Origin: Arenicola marina
Lineage: Eukaryota; Annelida; Polychaeta; Arenicolidae
Direction: 5' to 3'
DNA length: 64,000 bases
NCBI GenBank assembly: GCA_964019135.1
Contig: OZ025260.1
Location: forward strand, 23,120,254 to 23,184,253
The first letter of the stretch is position 1; each line of letters begins with the position of its first letter. The position numbers and the translations under genes are program-made. This document shows, piece by piece, positions 63,125 through 64,000 of this stretch. The notes beneath the pieces were generated by a model. That model was not told the origin of the DNA. It did not search any database and worked only from the letters and a program-made list of their open reading frames with translations.

Positions 63125-63149
63125 GTAACGCTCTGCTCCCCTCACCACG

Positions 63150-63640
63150 TCATTGTTAGTGTTCTAATTATTATTAATATTATTAGTATTAATGTTAATA
63201 TTGTTAGTATTAATGTCAATATAATTAGTATTAATGTTAATATTGTTAGTATTAATGTTAATATTATTAATATTATTAGTATTAATGTTAATATTATTAA
63301 TATTATTAGTATTAATGTTAATACTATTAGTATTATTAGTATTAATGTTAATATTATTAATATTATTAGTATTAATGTTAATATTATTAATATTAGTAGT
63401 ATTAATGTTAATATTGTTAGTATTAATGTTAATATTATTAATATTATTAGTATTAATGTTAATACTATTAGTATTATTAGTATTAATGTTAATATTATTA
63501 ATAATATTAGTATTAATGTTAATATTATTAATATTATTAGTATTAATGTTAATACTATTAGTATTATTAGTATTAATGTTAATATTATTAATATTAGTAG
63601 TATTAATGTTAATATTATTAGTATTATTTGCAGGAGTATT
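63150..63640 (+). repeat. AT-only minisatellite (TTAATATTATTAGTATTAATG)n
   Basis: Units of 15-30 bp built from AATATT, AGTATT and AATGTT, directly after the last recognised donor. Open on both strands, giving Ile/Asn- and Leu/Ile-rich frames that are not genes. Confidence 0.95.
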
Positions 63641-64000
63641 TTCAAATGACACAAACGTAAAATTGGTTAATAAAAAAAGTACAATTTCCATCAGACACTG
63701 AAGCAGTGTTCTGTGCACACTAGGTTATATTATTATCAGTAGTACTAATATTATTGTTAATATCTGTAGTAGGTTTAGTCAGATGGTTGTATTTCCGTAT
63801 GACACAAAACGTTGCATGTACGCCAAAGCATTTTGGCAGGCGCAGTTTTCAGTCACGTCCTAAAGTTGCAAATATGATAACAACAGTAAAATTATATACA
63901 AAATATAATATCATCATACGTATTTGGTATTCGATTTGTCGGCGACTGCGGCGTCACGCATTCTCTGCGAAGAGCCAGGGCATGGTTTCACTAAGACTAT
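63641..64000. other. Intron to the right edge, nothing recognised
   Basis: AT-rich unique sequence. No further TMEM131 exon recognised; the gene must continue beyond the window. Confidence 0.5.

Noticed and set aside
63633-63700. Further TMEM131 exon (acceptor TATTTGCAG then GVFSNDTNVK...)
   Set aside because: A weak resemblance of GVFS to the vertebrate EVFSKLG motif, but a stop follows within 23 codons and no donor or conserved sequence is seen.

Overview
The window is animal nuclear DNA. It holds the middle and most of the 3' part of one large intron-rich gene on the + strand, an orthologue of TMEM131 (a single-pass membrane protein of the secretory pathway needed for collagen secretion). 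I rebuilt 28 exons (11598-63124, about 1,799 codons) from splice signals, codon phase and remembered similarity to vertebrate TMEM131. The start codon and signal peptide lie upstream of the window, and the C-terminal end and stop lie downstream. I support no second protein-coding gene, no rRNA or tRNA gene, no CRISPR and no virus-derived element. Most long open frames are tandem repeats or shadows of TMEM131 exons.

Organism: probably amphioxus (Branchiostoma or a relative). The best clue is repeated 'mirage' minisatellites, tandem arrays whose unit starts inside an exon, crosses the 5' splice site and copies the donor again and again; I know these from amphioxus genes. Heavy minisatellite content, high allelic divergence and short introns rich in tRNA-derived SINEs fit. 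This is inference, as no species-specific sequence was checked.

Layout: 1-10405 is a tandem array of a 65-bp unit (about 160 copies). 10406-11597 is intron. 11598-22246 carries 13 luminal exons, with mirage arrays at 11712-12871, 16140-16963 and 20332-20423 and several SINEs. 22247-29425 is a 7-kb intron with a 32-bp minisatellite (23940-25760), a pair of MITEs (23032-23439 and about 26371-26790), pyrimidine-rich tracts and a 'CATCATG' minisatellite. 28932-43999 carries the next 11 exons (rest of the lumen, transmembrane segment, start of the cytoplasmic tail). 44000-44199 is a 200-base N gap. 44200-58872 repeats those 11 exons and their introns almost exactly. 59428-63124 carries four further cytoplasmic-tail exons.

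The 15-kb repeat on either side of the gap is most simply two overlapping contigs, probably two haplotypes, placed in series by the assembler. Copy 1 breaks inside an exon at the gap, copy 2 starts inside a minisatellite, and only one copy is needed for a complete TMEM131 order. Read this way, the two copies are an allele comparison: they differ in minisatellite copy number, a poly-serine tract, a few residues and one templated rearrangement (47039-47155).
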